Source: Bacteroidota bacterium (GTDB lineage Bacteria > Bacteroidota > Bacteroidia > Palsa-965). From it: a stretch of 50,026 nt of DNA. Location of the stretch: positions 1-50,026 of the forward strand of contig PLYR01000040.1 in assembly GCA_003153435.1 (NCBI GenBank), in the 5' to 3' direction. Positions 8,527 to 17,305 of the stretch are shown in pieces (positions within the stretch are counted from its first letter, which is position 1; each line of letters starts with the position of its first letter). The position numbers and the translations under genes were made by a program. The notes beneath the pieces are model-generated. The model saw only the letters and a program-made list of their open reading frames with translations, was not told where the DNA came from and ran no database searches.

Positions 8527-9390
8527 TTATCCCAGATAGGTCTTCAGGGTCTTGCTCCTGGAGGTATTCCGTAATCTGCGGATCGCCTTTTCTTTTATCT
8601 GGCGAACGCGTTCACGGGTAAGATCGTATTTTTCACCAATCTCTTCAAGAGTAAAACTATGATTAAAACCAATCCCGTAAAACAGAGTTACAATATCACT
8701 TTCACGTTCAGTAAGGGAAGAAAGAGCACGTTTGATTTCAGTACTTAGAGAAGAAGCCATCAGCTCGTTATCCGGCTGTGGATCGTCGGGATTAAATAAG
8801 ACATCCATAAGTCCCATACCTTCGGTATTCTGGAAAGGAGCGTCGGAAGATACATGGCGATTCGCAATGCCCATCGTGCTTTTCACTTCCGCTTCAGTCA
8901 TATCCAGCTCTGCAGCAATTTCTCCTGCACTGGCTTCACGTTCCAGCTTTTGCTCAAGGCCTACCAGAGCTTTCTTAATTTTGTTGAGATCTCCGATTTT
9001 ATTTAATGGGAGACGGATGATCCGGCTTTGCTCAGCAATAGCTTGCATGATCGATTGACGGATCCACCATACGGCATAGGATATAAATTTGAATCCTCGT
9101 GTTTCATCAAAACGCCGGGCGGCTTTTATTAGACCCAGGTTACCTTCATTGATCAAATCAGCAAGGCTAAGCCCGTGATTCTGATATTGTTTTGCTACAG
9201 AAACAACGAAACGAAGGTTGGCAACCGTTAGCTTCTCCAGAGCTTCCTGGTCTCCTTCCCGTATTTTAACGGTAAGGATTACTTCCTCCTCTGCAGAAAT
9301 TAACCCGTGCTTTGCAATTTCACTAAGGTATTTATCAAGAGATGCGCTATCGCGGCTTGTAATCGACTGACTTATTTTGAGTTGTCTCAT
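8527..9390 (-). CDS. rpoD: Primary RNA polymerase sigma factor (RpoD/SigA)
   Basis: 287 residues from ATG 9390. The frame extends 11 codons further, but [20 protein letters not shown] is the conserved start in this phylum. It directs RNA polymerase to housekeeping promoters. Region 1.1 is absent, as in other Bacteroidota. Region 2.3-2.4 is seen as [19 protein letters not shown] (94-112), region 3 from about 120, and the region 4.2 helix-turn-helix as [20 protein letters not shown] (247-266). The group's primary sigma recognises TTTG-N19-TAnnTTTG, and several promoters in this window fit. Its own promoter carries a perfect -7 box at 9446-9453. Confidence 0.95.
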   Translation of the reverse strand: MRQLKISQSITSRDSASLDKYLSEIAKHGLISAEEEVILTVKIREGDQEALEKLTVANLRFVVSVAKQYQNHGLSLADLINEGNLGLIKAARRFDETRGFKFISYAVWWIRQSIMQAIAEQSRIIRLPLNKIGDLNKIKKALVGLEQKLEREASAGEIAAELDMTEAEVKSTMGIANRHVSSDAPFQNTEGMGLMDVLFNPDDPQPDNELMASSLSTEIKRALSSLTERESDIVTLFYGIGFNHSFTLEEIGEKYDLTRERVRQIKEKAIRRLRNTSRSKTLKTYLG

Positions 9391-9445
9391 TTTGTAGTGT
9401 AAGAAGAAGTTAAAACACCACATGAAGGAAAGAGCAGCATTTTTG

Positions 9446-9453
9446 CAAAGATA
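9446..9453 (-). promoter_or_regulatory. -7 promoter box of rpoD
   Basis: Read on the - strand this is TATCTTTG, a perfect TAnnTTTG. The expected transcription start is near 9440, leaving about 50 bases before ATG 9390. The -33 region is not a clear TTTG. Confidence 0.55.
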
Positions 9454-9506
9454 AGCAAAAGAACCCTAGAAAACGGGAATATTTTATTTTATCGGAAAAT
9501 TAAGGT

Positions 9507-9542
9507 AAGCAACCGGATAAGGAAAAATTTATCCGGTTGCTT
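9507..9542 (-). terminator. Strong hairpin after the SprB-repeat gene
   Basis: A perfect 14-base stem, AAGCAACCGGATAA (9507-9520) against TTATCCGGTTGCTT (9529-9542), has an 8-base loop. It lies 6 bases beyond the stop of the giant gene and before the rpoD promoter, where it would separate the two transcripts. The run of T (9541-9546) is on the + strand side, so as a rho-independent terminator it is formally better for + transcription. The - strand continues CTTACCTTAATTTT. Confidence 0.65.
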
Positions 9543-9548
9543 TTTTGC

Positions 9549-12500
9549 CTAGTGAAGGATCAATTTTTGGGTCACACTGCCTTGGTTTAAAACCATTTGT
9601 ATAAGATACAATCCTTTAGGATAGGAGGATAGGTCGACCGTTTTGCTGAGGGTACCGTTAATCAGATCCATCTTTTCAGAATACACCGTTTCTCCAACCA
9701 GATTCACAATCCTGAACTCCATGGGCTGAGACTCAACAGATTGAATATTGAGATTCACCAGTCCACTGCTTGGATTCGGGAAGAAAGTGAGCTTGGTATT
9801 TCCCTGATCATACACCAGAATACCCATGGTGTGATTGATAGAGACGCTGTCGCAGGTCATACAACCGCTAACATCTGTGATGCAGACATAGTATATTCCT
9901 ACACTAAGTCCGGTAGCATTCTGAGTGGTCTGAGAAGGACTGGTAGACCAGCTGTATGTATAAGGAGCTGTTCCACCGGAGGCATATATTTTGGCCGTTC
10001 CATCGGAGCAAGAACCGCAGCTTACCGGAGTTTGGGTAAGGCTGTCCGTAACAAGCGCCACAGGAGTCAGAACGGTACCGGATGCAAAGGTGATACAACC
10101 CGATGAATCGGTAACCATGACCTTATAAAGCCCAGGGGTAAGACCAGTAGCCGTAGCAGCAGTCTGTACCGGGGTGGTATTCCAGGAGTAATTAAAAGTT
10201 GGTGTCCCTCCAGCCATCGTTACGGTAGCCATACCGTTGTTCATGCCTACGCAGCCGCTATTCGATGTCACTGTGGCTATTCCAGCATTGGAATTGCCAA
10301 CATCCACCGTATCAATAACACTGCATCCGTTGGCGTCGGTAGCGTAAACCATATAAACTCCTGCCGGAATATTGGAATTGGTGGCTGTAACCGCACCATT
10401 GGGTGTCCAGAGGAAGCTGAACAAACCAATTCCACCGCTGTTTATGGTAATGGTGGCGGAGCCATCTGAATTTCCACAGGTAGCTTGAGTAAGGGTGGTA
10501 GTGGTTAAGATCTGAGCAGGAGTTGTAATTATGGCGAGGCCATTGATCATACAGGCATTGCTGTCAGTCACAGTCACTGAATAAGTACCGGGTGCAAGAT
10601 TGCTTACGGTCTGGGTATTTTGTAAAGGGCTGGTATTCCAGCTGTACATAAAAGGAGCTGTTCCTCCGGAAGCAGTGCCGGTAGCGGTACCATCTGTGTT
10701 TCCGAAGCAGGTGGTGTTGGTATGGGTTACAGATACTGCAAGAACTGCCGGTTGAGTAACCGTAACAACTGCAGGGGTCGTGCAACCCAGAGAGTCAGTA
10801 ACGGTTACCGTATAAGCGCCTGCGGCCAGACCGGTTGCAGTGCCGGTTGTTTGTGCCGGTGTGGTCGACCAGGAATAGGTGTAGTGGGGAGAACCACCAG
10901 CAGCGGTGACCATGGCAGATCCATTCGCATTTCCGTTACACAGGGGCATCATCATAGAAGTCGTCGCGGTAAGTGCTGGAGGAGAAGTAACAATCACACT
11001 TGCCGGAGTCGTACAACCTGCAGCGTCGGTTACTACTACAGAATAAGTTCCAGGCATAAGGCCTGTGGCCGTGGAGGTCGACTGGGTAGGAATAGTTGCC
11101 CAGGAATATGTATATGGTGGTGTTCCTCCGGTCAAGGTAATCGTTGCGGTTCCGTTACTGGAAGTGAAGCAGGTTGCCCTTGATGAAGATACAGTTGCTA
11201 CCGCACTTGAATTGTTGTTTACGGTTGCTGTGGCTGCAGTACTGCAGCCATTGGCATCTGTAATGGTACAGATATATACGCCCGCAGCAATAGCTGTTGC
11301 TGTGGAGGTCGACTGGGAAGGTGTGGTGTTCCAGGAATAGGTATAAGCTCCGGTTCCCCCTGTCACCGTAGCTGTTGCCGAACCGGTCGCACTTCCGCAG
11401 GTAGAGTTGGTGGATGATGTGTTGGTCGCAAATGCGGCAGGTTGTGTGATCGTGGCAACCTGTGTGGTCATGCAATGGTTGGTATCCATCACACTTACCG
11501 TATAGGTTCCTGCGGCAAGGCCACTCGCAATAAAGGTAGTCTGAGCCGGAGTACTGTTCCAAGAGTAGGTATAAGGCGCCACACCTCCGCTGACTGATGC
11601 ATTCACAGAGCCATTTCCTCCGGAAGGGCAGCTTTCATTCTGCGGGGTACAGACTACCGCGAGGGCAGCCGGCTGAGTAATAATGGAGATTGCACTGGCA
11701 CTGCATCCTGCGGAGTCAGTAACCGTTGCGGTGTAACTACCTGCAGCCAGATTGCTGGCAGTAGCAGTATTTTGCACCGGTGTGGTGTTCCATGAATAGG
11801 TGAAAGGAAGCGTTCCGTTGGAAATATTTACGGTGGCGGTTCCAGTGGTTGCACCGTTACACATCAGGTTTGTATGAAAAGAAGTAGCGGTGATTGCATT
11901 CTTGATAATATTCACCGTGGAGGCTGCCGTACAATTTGCAGAATCGGTTACGGTAACTGTATAGGACCCCGGTGCAAGATTGCTGGCAGTAGCAGTGGTT
12001 TGAGAAGGAGTAGAAGACCAGGAATACGTGTAATGCGGCGTTCCACCGGCTACAGTCACCGTTGCTGTTCCGTTCGCCGCTGATGTGCAGTTTACATTGG
12101 TCGTGGTGGTTGTGGTGGTGAGAGCCATAGGTTGTGTAAGAGTCACATTCAAGTTGGAAGAACAGTTGTGAGTGTCTGTTACCTTAATGGTATACACTCC
12201 GGCAGGCTGGTTGGTTATAGCTGCAGTAGTCTGGGAAGGAGTGGTAGACCAAGAATACGTGTAAGGAACACTGCCTCCGGTTGCGGTTACTGTTGCACTT
12301 CCGGTGGAGGAACCAAAACAGGAAGGATTAACAGAGGTAGCCGTGAGCGTGGGGGCACCTGCATTATTTACGGTAACGGCAGAAGTCTTATTACACCCTA
12401 GGGAATCTGTAACTGTGATATTGTAGATTCCGGGACCTAGGTTAGTAGCAGTGGTAGCAGTCTGAACCGGTGTGGTTGCCCAGGAATAAGTAAGTGTGGC

Positions 12501-14963
12501 TGTTCCTCCGCTGGCATTTACGGTAGCACTTCCATCAGTATTCCCGCAATGTGCGGTAGTGGAAGAAGTTGTGAGTGTGATGGCGGTAGGTTGGGTAATG
12601 GTGACCACCTTGGTCTTAGAACATCCTTTGCTGTCAGTAATCAGAACAGAGTAGGTTCCTGCTCCTAAACCGGTAATGGTACGGATGGTCTGTGGAGGTG
12701 TTGTATTCCAGGAATACGTGTAAGGACCTGTTCCTCCAAAGCCTGTAACCGAGGCTACTCCGTTCATTCCCCCGTTGCAACTTACATTGCTTTGGGTTAC
12801 AACCCCAAAAACAATAGCAGGCTGGGAGATATTGACAACTTTGTTCAAAGTACATCCTGCCGCATCGGTGATGGTAACAGAATGAAAGCCTGCCGTCAGA
12901 TTGCTTGCTGTGGCAGTGGTTTGAGAAGGTGTTGTATTCCATGAAAAAGTGTAGCCAGGTGTTCCTCCTGCAGGGTGTGCAGTAGCCGTTGCGGTGGTGG
13001 CACCATTACAGGTTTCATTGACCTGGGTCATGGGCGAAGTAAGTGCAGTAGCAGGCTGGGTGATCCGGATGCTCGCAATCGAACTGCAGCCATTGGGTTC
13101 TGTTACCGAAACCGTATAGTTACCCGCGCTTAAGCCAGAAGCTGTGGCGGTGGTTTGTGATGGAGTTGTATTCCAGGAATAGGTATAAGGAGTGGTTCCT
13201 CCGGAGGCGGTCACAGTGGCTGTTCCCGTAGTTGTTCCGCGACAGGGGACATTGGTTGCCGTGATGGTTAGAGTAGCAGCACCTGTATTATTAATGGTGG
13301 CAGGAGCACTGCTCTTACATCCATTGGAGTCTGTTACGGTAACCTGATAAACCCCAGCTCCTAAAGTGGAAGTGGTCATTGCAGTAGTCTGGACTGGGGT
13401 GGTATTCCAGGAATAGGTATAAGGATGAACACCTCCGCTGCTAATCACTACGCTTGCTGATCCGTTGGAAGCTCCGCAGCCGGAGCTAATGGTAGAGGTG
13501 GTCAGCACGATCGCAACCGGTTGAGTAATTACTGCGCTATCTAGGAAGGTACACCCTTTGCTGTCGGTAATTAAAACGTGGTAAGTACCGGCACGGAGGC
13601 CTGTAGCTGTTTTAGTGGTTTGTGAAGGTGCGGTTGACCAGGAATACGTATAAGGAGCTGTTCCTCCTGTTGGGTTGGCTGTTGCTGTGGCTCCGGCGCC
13701 TCCGTGACATTTGTCGTTTGTATGTGTAACACTACCTCCTACAGCATTTGCAGGCTGGGTAATGGTAACGGTTTTAGTAAGACTGCATCCATGAGAATCG
13801 GTTATCATTACGGTATAAGTTCCGGCTACGAGGCCGCTCGCCATAGCTGTTGTCTGAGCGGGAACGGTGTTCCAGGAATAGGTAAAAGGTGCTGTTCCTC
13901 CAGATGGTGTGGCCGTTGCAGTTCCTGTTGCACTTCCTTTACAGGATACATTCACATGAGCCATAGCGGAGGTGAGCACTGCGGGTTGTGTGATGGTAAC
14001 GGTGAGGATAAAAGAACAACCACTTGCATCGGTCACAGAAACATAATAGTTCCCTGCAGGAAGTCCACTAACTGTTGCAGTGGTCTGAGCTGGGAAGGTA
14101 GACCAGGAATAAGTATAAGGAGCTGTTCCTCCGGTAGGCGTGATAGTAGCCGATCCGTTTGACCCTGCATTACAACTTACGTTGGTCTGTGCACTGATGG
14201 TAGCAGTCATGCCACTGGTATTGCCGATGGTGGCCACAGAAGATTTTTGACATCCGTTAGAATCGGTGACTGTGACGGTAAAAGAACCTGAAGGAAGGTT
14301 TGTTAGGCCGGGAGTGGTATTCACAGGGGTTGTACTCCAGGCATAGGTATGAGGCCCTGTTCCACCGGTGACCGTAACATTCGCGGTTCCCGTGGAAGCA
14401 CCACAGGTGGTATTGGTAGTGCTCATAGTAAGGTTAAGAGCAGTAGGTTGGGTAATGGTCACTACTGCTGAAATCAGACAACCTTTACGGTCGGTGACGA
14501 GTACGGTATAAGTTCCAGCCGTAAGGTTACGGGCGGTCTTGGTTGTTTGAGAAGGAACGGTGGACCAGCTATAGGAGTAACCAGGAGTTCCTCCGGTCAC
14601 TGTTGCAGTTGCCGTGGCTGTGGCACTGCCATTGCATTTTTCATCGACCTGGGTAGTGGTGATTGCCAGGGGTGCGGGTTGAGCCAGGGTAACCGTACCA
14701 GTAACCGAACATCCTGTTGCGTTGTTAACTTTAACGGTATAGGTGCCTGCACATAATCCGGTAGCGGTTTGTGTGGTCTGGGATGGGGTAGTACTCCAGG
14801 AATAAGTGAAAGGACCCACAGCTCCGGCCATGACTGCTTTTGCGTCTCCATCGCAGGTGCCGTGACAAGTAGGTGCGAACTGGTTGATGGTGACCGAGCA
14901 CTGACCGAAGAGGCCTGCTGAAAAGAGAATAGTCAGGATGGCGAGGTAGAGTTTTTTATTCAT
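9549..14963 (-). CDS. Giant SprB-repeat surface protein with T9SS sorting domain
   Basis: 1804 residues. A signal peptide (MNKKLYLAILTILFSAGLFG) is followed by about 22 repeats of 75-82 residues related to the SprB repeat of gliding-motility adhesins. Each reads roughly C-x-G...G-A.....GG..PYTYSW.T.P.QTT.....L.AGTYTV.VTDS.GC...V.I.QP, with two cysteines per repeat. The last 85 residues are a T9SS type A sorting domain (LTFFPNPSSGLVNLNIQS; KGLYLIQMVL; QKLILH). The protein should be exported by Sec, then moved across the outer membrane by T9SS and attached or released. Repeats 3, 7, 11, 16 and 20 share a distinct variant with a different linker, so the array has a higher-order period. Role as adhesin or matrix protein is inferred. 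Confidence 0.92.
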   Translation of the reverse strand: MNKKLYLAILTILFSAGLFGQCSVTINQFAPTCHGTCDGDAKAVMAGAVGPFTYSWSTTPSQTTQTATGLCAGTYTVKVNNATGCSVTGTVTLAQPAPLAITTTQVDEKCNGSATATATATVTGGTPGYSYSWSTVPSQTTKTARNLTAGTYTVLVTDRKGCLISAVVTITQPTALNLTMSTTNTTCGASTGTANVTVTGGTGPHTYAWSTTPVNTTPGLTNLPSGSFTVTVTDSNGCQKSSVATIGNTSGMTATISAQTNVSCNAGSNGSATITPTGGTAPYTYSWSTFPAQTTATVSGLPAGNYYVSVTDASGCSFILTVTITQPAVLTSAMAHVNVSCKGSATGTATATPSGGTAPFTYSWNTVPAQTTAMASGLVAGTYTVMITDSHGCSLTKTVTITQPANAVGGSVTHTNDKCHGGAGATATANPTGGTAPYTYSWSTAPSQTTKTATGLRAGTYHVLITDSKGCTFLDSAVITQPVAIVLTTSTISSGCGASNGSASVVISSGGVHPYTYSWNTTPVQTTAMTTSTLGAGVYQVTVTDSNGCKSSAPATINNTGAATLTITATNVPCRGTTTGTATVTASGGTTPYTYSWNTTPSQTTATASGLSAGNYTVSVTEPNGCSSIASIRITQPATALTSPMTQVNETCNGATTATATAHPAGGTPGYTFSWNTTPSQTTATASNLTAGFHSVTITDAAGCTLNKVVNISQPAIVFGVVTQSNVSCNGGMNGVASVTGFGGTGPYTYSWNTTPPQTIRTITGLGAGTYSVLITDSKGCSKTKVVTITQPTAITLTTSSTTAHCGNTDGSATVNASGGTATLTYSWATTPVQTATTATNLGPGIYNITVTDSLGCNKTSAVTVNNAGAPTLTATSVNPSCFGSSTGSATVTATGGSVPYTYSWSTTPSQTTAAITNQPAGVYTIKVTDTHNCSSNLNVTLTQPMALTTTTTTTNVNCTSAANGTATVTVAGGTPHYTYSWSSTPSQTTATASNLAPGSYTVTVTDSANCTAASTVNIIKNAITATSFHTNLMCNGATTGTATVNISNGTLPFTYSWNTTPVQNTATASNLAAGSYTATVTDSAGCSASAISIITQPAALAVVCTPQNESCPSGGNGSVNASVSGGVAPYTYSWNSTPAQTTFIASGLAAGTYTVSVMDTNHCMTTQVATITQPAAFATNTSSTNSTCGSATGSATATVTGGTGAYTYSWNTTPSQSTSTATAIAAGVYICTITDANGCSTAATATVNNNSSAVATVSSSRATCFTSSNGTATITLTGGTPPYTYSWATIPTQSTSTATGLMPGTYSVVVTDAAGCTTPASVIVTSPPALTATTSMMMPLCNGNANGSAMVTAAGGSPHYTYSWSTTPAQTTGTATGLAAGAYTVTVTDSLGCTTPAVVTVTQPAVLAVSVTHTNTTCFGNTDGTATGTASGGTAPFMYSWNTSPLQNTQTVSNLAPGTYSVTVTDSNACMINGLAIITTPAQILTTTTLTQATCGNSDGSATITINSGGIGLFSFLWTPNGAVTATNSNIPAGVYMVYATDANGCSVIDTVDVGNSNAGIATVTSNSGCVGMNNGMATVTMAGGTPTFNYSWNTTPVQTAATATGLTPGLYKVMVTDSSGCITFASGTVLTPVALVTDSLTQTPVSCGSCSDGTAKIYASGGTAPYTYSWSTSPSQTTQNATGLSVGIYYVCITDVSGCMTCDSVSINHTMGILVYDQGNTKLTFFPNPSSGLVNLNIQSVESQPMEFRIVNLVGETVYSEKMDLINGTLSKTVDLSSYPKGLYLIQMVLNQGSVTQKLILH

Positions 14964-15056
14964 GAGTATGGTTTTTAAAAGAAATATTTATGAATCCCTG
15001 TTTTTGGCAGGCGATTGATTCGACACCCGGAAAGGAGGATGGTTTAATTGCGGTGG

Positions 15057-15064
15057 TAAACATA
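15057..15064 (-). promoter_or_regulatory. Possible -7 box of the SprB-repeat gene
   Basis: Read on the - strand this is TATGTTTA, one base off TAnnTTTG. Transcription would begin near 15051, about 88 bases before the start codon at 14963. No good -33 box is present. The remaining bases between 14964 and 15170 show nothing further. Confidence 0.3.
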
Positions 15065-15169
15065 GTCTAAAAGGAGGTATTAAATGCTTTAAAAGGCCTG
15101 GTTTAAAGAAAAGATAATGAGGTTGAATTTTGCCTGGATTCGACCGTAAAGTGTTCATAATCAGAAATA

Positions 15170-15210
15170 AATAAGAGGTGGAACCAGCACGGAGCTGGCC
15201 CACCTCTATT
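15170..15210 (-). terminator. Hairpin downstream of the fibronectin III gene
   Basis: AGAGGTGG (15174-15181) pairs with CCACCTCT (15200-15207), and inside it CCAGC (15184-15188) pairs with GCTGG (15194-15198). Three outer A/T pairs extend the stem around a bulged A. On the - strand it is followed by TTATTTCTGATTATG, so it is a plausible terminator 45 bases after the stop at 15255. Confidence 0.55.
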
Positions 15211-15254
15211 CACGCTGTTTTGAAATCACGGATCCTCAGGTCCGCAATATCACA

Positions 15255-15887
15255 TTATGGAGCAACCACATTCAGAACGGGGCTCCAGTCGCCCTGAACG
15301 TTCTTGGTCACAATTGCTACACGGAAGAAGTACCGGGTGCCGGAGATTAATCCGGTTCTAAGATACTTAGCCGTATTGCTGATTGCGATGGTAGTCCAGC
15401 CTGTTACCAGAGTCGGATCGATAGTCACCTGATAATTGTAGGATGACCTTGGAACAGCCTTGGTATTGAGCAGCACCGAGCCTGGTGAGTTCTCTGCTTT
15501 GACAGAAAACGTCTTAGGCTTACGCGAAGCCGGTTTTTTAACATCCATCCCTGAACTTTGGATGATGGATGTTCCATTGGCCTGGTTTGCATTCGCAATA
15601 CTTTCCACATAACCAACAAGGGGTCTCATCTCCGCCTCCAAAGCCTGAATGGCTTCGTGCATCGGAGCTGCGGTTCCCTTGTTCTTGGTGGAAGCCGTTG
15701 CAATGGCTTGTTTCGCTGTGTTGATCACTGCAGTGATCGAAGCCAGAGCGGGTGCCGGAGTAGGGAAATTTGCATTCCCACTCATTTTGGTGACAATCAG
15801 CTCTGCTTTTTCTGTGATCTGCAGGGGTGTGAGATGAGTAAATCCCAGTACCGCTACAAACTTTTTGTTTTTCTTTAGTGCAGACAT
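15255..15887 (-). CDS. Fibronectin type III domain protein
   Basis: 210 residues from ATG 15887 (MSALKKNKKF); an ATG 7 codons upstream is possible. No signal peptide. The N-terminal half (about 20-115) is helical and alanine-rich (ANFPTPAPALASITAVINTA). This kind of region precedes one fibronectin III domain in many Bacteroidota proteins of unknown role. The C-terminal 90 residues are that domain: SVLLNTKAVPRSSYNYQVTI, then GWTTIAISNTAKYLRTGLIS and GTRYFFRVAIVTKNVQGDWS. Function is unknown. The promoter region carries several inverted repeats. Confidence 0.78.
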   Translation of the reverse strand: MSALKKNKKFVAVLGFTHLTPLQITEKAELIVTKMSGNANFPTPAPALASITAVINTAKQAIATASTKNKGTAAPMHEAIQALEAEMRPLVGYVESIANANQANGTSIIQSSGMDVKKPASRKPKTFSVKAENSPGSVLLNTKAVPRSSYNYQVTIDPTLVTGWTTIAISNTAKYLRTGLISGTRYFFRVAIVTKNVQGDWSPVLNVVAP

Positions 15888-15912
15888 ATAGTTTGTTTTG
15901 TGTCTCATCCAA

Positions 15913-15974
15913 TCCCGAGATCGGGAGGTTTGAGGATGAAACGGTTTAAAAATCGTTTATGACTTTCATAAACG
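15913..15974 (-). promoter_or_regulatory. Two dyads in the leader/promoter of the fibronectin III gene
   Basis: TCCCGA-GA-TCGGGA (15913-15926) lies in the presumed leader. CGTTTATG-ACTTT-CATAAACG (15954-15974) is a perfect 8-base inverted repeat with a 5-base spacer that covers the candidate -7 box. They could be operators or RNA hairpins. Confidence 0.45.
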
Positions 15975-16000
15975 TATACCCCAATCCTGTTTTTTGCAAA
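15969..16000 (-). promoter_or_regulatory. Candidate promoter of the fibronectin III gene
   Basis: On the - strand, TTTG (16000-15997), a 20-base spacer, then TACGTTTA (15976-15969), one base off TAnnTTTG. The start of transcription would be near 15964, with a leader of about 75 bases. The -33 box lies inside the 24-base palindrome at 15992-16015 and the -7 box overlaps the dyad at 15954-15974. Confidence 0.4.
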
Positions 16001-16015
16001 GGCGCCTTTGCAAAA
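15992..16015. promoter_or_regulatory. Perfect 24-base palindrome
   Basis: Half-site TTTTGCAAAGGC is followed at once by its reverse complement, with no spacer. It covers the candidate -33 box of the fibronectin III gene, which would suit a dimeric regulator. The rest of the noncoding stretch 16016-16384 holds AGGCGTGAT (16019-16027) with its inverted copy at 16144-16152, and a very AT-rich segment at about 16180-16260. I see no gene there. Confidence 0.55.
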
Positions 16016-16384
16016 TTTAGGCGTGATATACGGTTAAACAAGCGAGATGGCATTCCCGAGACAAAAAACCGGTCCTATTTTGTAAAAAAATTTAGGAATC
16101 AATATTGCAATTCAAAATCCCTTTTTGAAGCTACCAATTAGAAATCACGCCTTTAGGTTTCCCATGATTAAAATTATTTCCCTAATGTTAAATCTCATTT
16201 ATATGTATATATAATATTCTATATATAATACACATAATATATGAAAATCGATTTTTTTTCGGGAAGTTTTGTAGAAACGTTCGGGGAGAGAAGAAAATTT
16301 GCAGGGACGGGAGTTGTCTGGTGTGAAGATCAGGGTTCAGATTCAACACCAAACTAAAGTAAATAACATTTTGTTGTCTAAGTC

Positions 16385-17119
16385 TTATGCAGTAGTCTTC
16401 AATTCCCAGTTCTCCCAGACGAAAACGTATTCATAGGTGAGTTTATGAGTGAGGGAAAGGAGGGATTTAATTCGCTTCATACGTTCTTCAGCATCAGGCA
16501 CAAAATCATGAAATTGAATTTGAAGATTCTTGATGTTTTTGACAAGTCCTTTTTCTATTAAACATTCGAGCAGGTCATATTCACCGCCTTCAATATTTAT
16601 CTTCATAAGGTCTATGTTAGGGGTGTGAAGTTCCTGCATCATTTCGTTGATGGCCCTTAGCTTTATAACCTCTTTTTCAGAAGCCTTCTTCTGAAAGTTC
16701 CCCTGGTCCCTATAAACAGAGGAGCTTTCCTCGATAACTGAGATACTCATCTCTTCATTTCGCCCACCTAGTCCAACAGGAAGGATAGTTATACCAGGGT
16801 TTTTCCCAAAGCGCTTTTGGAGCAATTTCACAAATTTCGAAACCGGTTCGAATACATAGATTTTGGATGAATATCTGGAAGAAATCTCAGCAGCCCAGTC
16901 ACCCTCATACCCTCCAACGTCATAAACCACAGAGTCAGGGCCAAGATCATATTCTACCCGGAGATTGTGGTCACCATCCAACTCATACCATTTAATCTTA
17001 TTCTCTTCGGAAAGCGAGCGTACCGGAGGTGAAACACGAATAGAAAGTTTATCAAAGTACCGGAATGAGTGATAAGAAAGCGCCGAAGTTTTTCTGAAGA
17101 ATTTTCCAAGCAGGTTCAT
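16385..17119 (-). CDS. FkbM-family SAM-dependent methyltransferase
   Basis: 244 residues. The SAM-binding motif VVYDVGGYEGDW (64-75), the acidic end of strand 2 in IYVFEPVSKF (Glu91), and the family-specific IDLMKINIEGGEYDLLE match FkbM methyltransferases, which mostly O-methylate sugars or other small molecules. The acceptor cannot be told from sequence. The gene stands alone, with the best promoter in the window upstream. It is divergent from lytS. Confidence 0.85.
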   Translation of the reverse strand: MNLLGKFFRKTSALSYHSFRYFDKLSIRVSPPVRSLSEENKIKWYELDGDHNLRVEYDLGPDSVVYDVGGYEGDWAAEISSRYSSKIYVFEPVSKFVKLLQKRFGKNPGITILPVGLGGRNEEMSISVIEESSSVYRDQGNFQKKASEKEVIKLRAINEMMQELHTPNIDLMKINIEGGEYDLLECLIEKGLVKNIKNLQIQFHDFVPDAEERMKRIKSLLSLTHKLTYEYVFVWENWELKTTA

Positions 17120-17180
17120 AGAGGGAATAGAATAAGAAAAATACGGATCGTTTTCATGGAATAAGACATTAGAAGAACCT

Positions 17181-17211
17181 CAAAACTAGTTCAATAAATT
17201 AAGAAAACAAA
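17181..17211 (-). promoter_or_regulatory. Perfect Bacteroidota promoter of the FkbM gene
   Basis: On the - strand: TTTG (17211-17208), exactly 19 bases, then TAGTTTTG (17188-17181). Both boxes match the phylum consensus without error. Transcription should start near 17175, giving a leader of about 56 bases. Confidence 0.75.
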
Positions 17212-17291
17212 TTGATTCTATCCTAAGTCTGTTTGAAGGGTTGATTTGTCTGTTTGACTCTAAAATAGCAGGGACCTATCGGGGTAAAGGT

Positions 17292-17299
17292 TAATTTTG
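17292..17299 (+). promoter_or_regulatory. -7 box directly before the lytS start
   Basis: TAATTTTG matches TAnnTTTG exactly and ends 6 bases before ATG 17306. If used, the mRNA would start at or next to the start codon, that is, leaderless. No TTTG lies 19 bases upstream. This box overlaps the TTG at 17297, which argues against that codon as the start. Confidence 0.4.
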
Positions 17300-17305
17300 C
17301 TTCTG

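Noticed and set aside
10722-11183. Long open frames rich in Cys, Arg and Ser on the + strand across the giant gene
   Set aside because: They are antisense shadows of the biased Thr/Ser/Gly codons of the repeats, with no family features or start signals.
9549-14963. Regular repeats that might be read as a CRISPR-like or noncoding tandem array
   Set aside because: The period of about 235 bases is coding throughout, in one frame, with conserved residues; it is a protein repeat.
15959-16141. 60-codon open frame in the noncoding stretch
   Set aside because: It runs across the palindromes and candidate promoter, has no recognisable features and no start context.
16180-16260. Very AT-rich segment as a possible replication origin
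   Set aside because: No DnaA boxes, iterons or replication genes nearby; AT-richness alone is not enough.
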